Assembly (NCBI RefSeq): GCF_013114835.1
Contig: NZ_JAAVLW010000003.1
Coordinates: 620,001 to 684,000 of the forward strand
DNA from: Bradyrhizobium archetypum
GTDB lineage: Bacteria > Pseudomonadota > Alphaproteobacteria > Rhizobiales > Xanthobacteraceae
Direction: 5' to 3'
Length of the DNA stretch: 64,000 bases
Shown here piece by piece: positions 63,682-64,000 of this stretch (the first letter of the stretch is position 1; each line of letters starts with the position of its first letter). The notes beneath the pieces are model-generated. The model did no database searches and was not told where the DNA came from. It saw only the letters and a program-made list of their open reading frames with translations. A program made the position numbers and the translations under genes.

Positions 63682-64000
63682 TTACCGGGTGAACCGCGGC
63701 TGCGGCCGGCGGCCGACCGGGGCGGGCGGCGTCATGGGCGACGGTCCCCCGAACAGGCGCTCAAAGAAGGACGGGCCGGACGAGAAGGTGTTGTCGCTGG
63801 CGAAGTTGACGCCAACCGGCAGGCTCGAGCCGGACGGGCGCGAATAGTTCGGCTGCGCGTGGGCAATCATCTGCTCCAGATCCTTGCTACGGCCGTTCTT
63901 GAGCAGCGCGATCATCGCGGCATCGCGGCCGTAGATGTCCTTGCGGATCTGCAGCTTGCCGGCGTCATCCACGAACGCGGTCTGGTAGGTGATGTTGACC
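63682..64000 (-). CDS. L,D-transpeptidase (YcbB-like) C-terminus, cut by window edge
   Basis: The frame runs in from beyond the right edge and ends at 63682. It shows NITYQTAFVDDAGKLQIRKD, IYGRDAAMIALLKNGRSKDL, HAQPNYSRPSGSSLPVG and a tail ending PVGRRPQPRFTR. The YQTAFVD..G..QIR.DIYGRD pattern is the final part of YcbB-like L,D-transpeptidases. The catalytic Cys motif lies outside the window. About 106 codons are visible. Confidence 0.8.
   Translation of the reverse strand, partial: VNITYQTAFVDDAGKLQIRKDIYGRDAAMIALLKNGRSKDLEQMIAHAQPNYSRPSGSSLPVGVNFASDNTFSSGPSFFERLFGGPSPMTPPAPVGRRPQPRFTR

Overview
The window looks like chromosomal DNA of an alphaproteobacterium, most likely Bradyrhizobium or a close relative. 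This is inferred from the high-GC codon use, the ruvCAB / ybgC / tolQRAB-pal-cpoB / tilS / ftsH backbone, a GapR-type DUF2312 gene next to DUF1244, DUF1036 and pyruvate kinase, and several short intergenic repeat families that I associate with Bradyrhizobium genomes. No rRNA, tRNA, CRISPR array, integrase or transposase was recognised.

Layout. 1-6954: a soluble chemotaxis transducer cut by the left edge, yebC, ruvC-ruvA-(cytidine deaminase-like)-ruvB, a Tat-exported metallophosphoesterase and the thioesterase ybgC. 6955-34281: about 27 kb of accessory genes separating ybgC from tolQ. The first part holds small enzymes and regulators: TetR and HxlR regulators with visible operators, two glutathione S-transferases, NTF2/SnoaL proteins, an SDR, four YCII-like proteins, an ECF sigma factor with a C-terminal TPR-type extension coupled to a YCII gene, and a three-PAS soluble chemoreceptor. 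The second part (24169-33029) holds a heavy-metal RND efflux system framed by two small secreted proteins, then a HiPIP, a PQQ-type sugar dehydrogenase and a Tat-exported ferritin-like protein. 33030-34281 has no gene and is filled largely by repeats.

34282-47001: tolQ-tolR-tolA-tolB, then a GGDEF/EAL protein and a FeeM/autoinducer-synthase-like acyltransferase inserted before pal, then cpoB, tilS and ftsH. 47058-54617: a divergent B12-controlled locus. Cobalamin-independent methionine synthase (metE, minus strand) and an aerobic class I ribonucleotide reductase (nrdAB, plus strand) are each preceded by their own cobalamin riboswitch, and the two leaders share a conserved segment just after the B12 box. 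NrdB has Phe at the tyrosyl-radical position, as in class Ic (Mn/Fe) enzymes. 54874-64000: a GT87-type membrane protein, an SGNH/SASA esterase, TetR, OsmC, DUF1036-pyk, DUF1244, gapR, a DUF882 peptidase and the C-terminus of an L,D-transpeptidase cut by the right edge.

The most interesting observations are the paired B12 riboswitches with a shared downstream element in front of two B12-independent isozymes, the class Ic signature in NrdB, the acyl-signal-synthase-like gene and cyclic-di-GMP gene inside tol-pal, a two-site TetR/DUF2852 operator, and the metal-efflux / HiPIP / PQQ block. All names come from reading motifs and from memory of the families; no database search was run.
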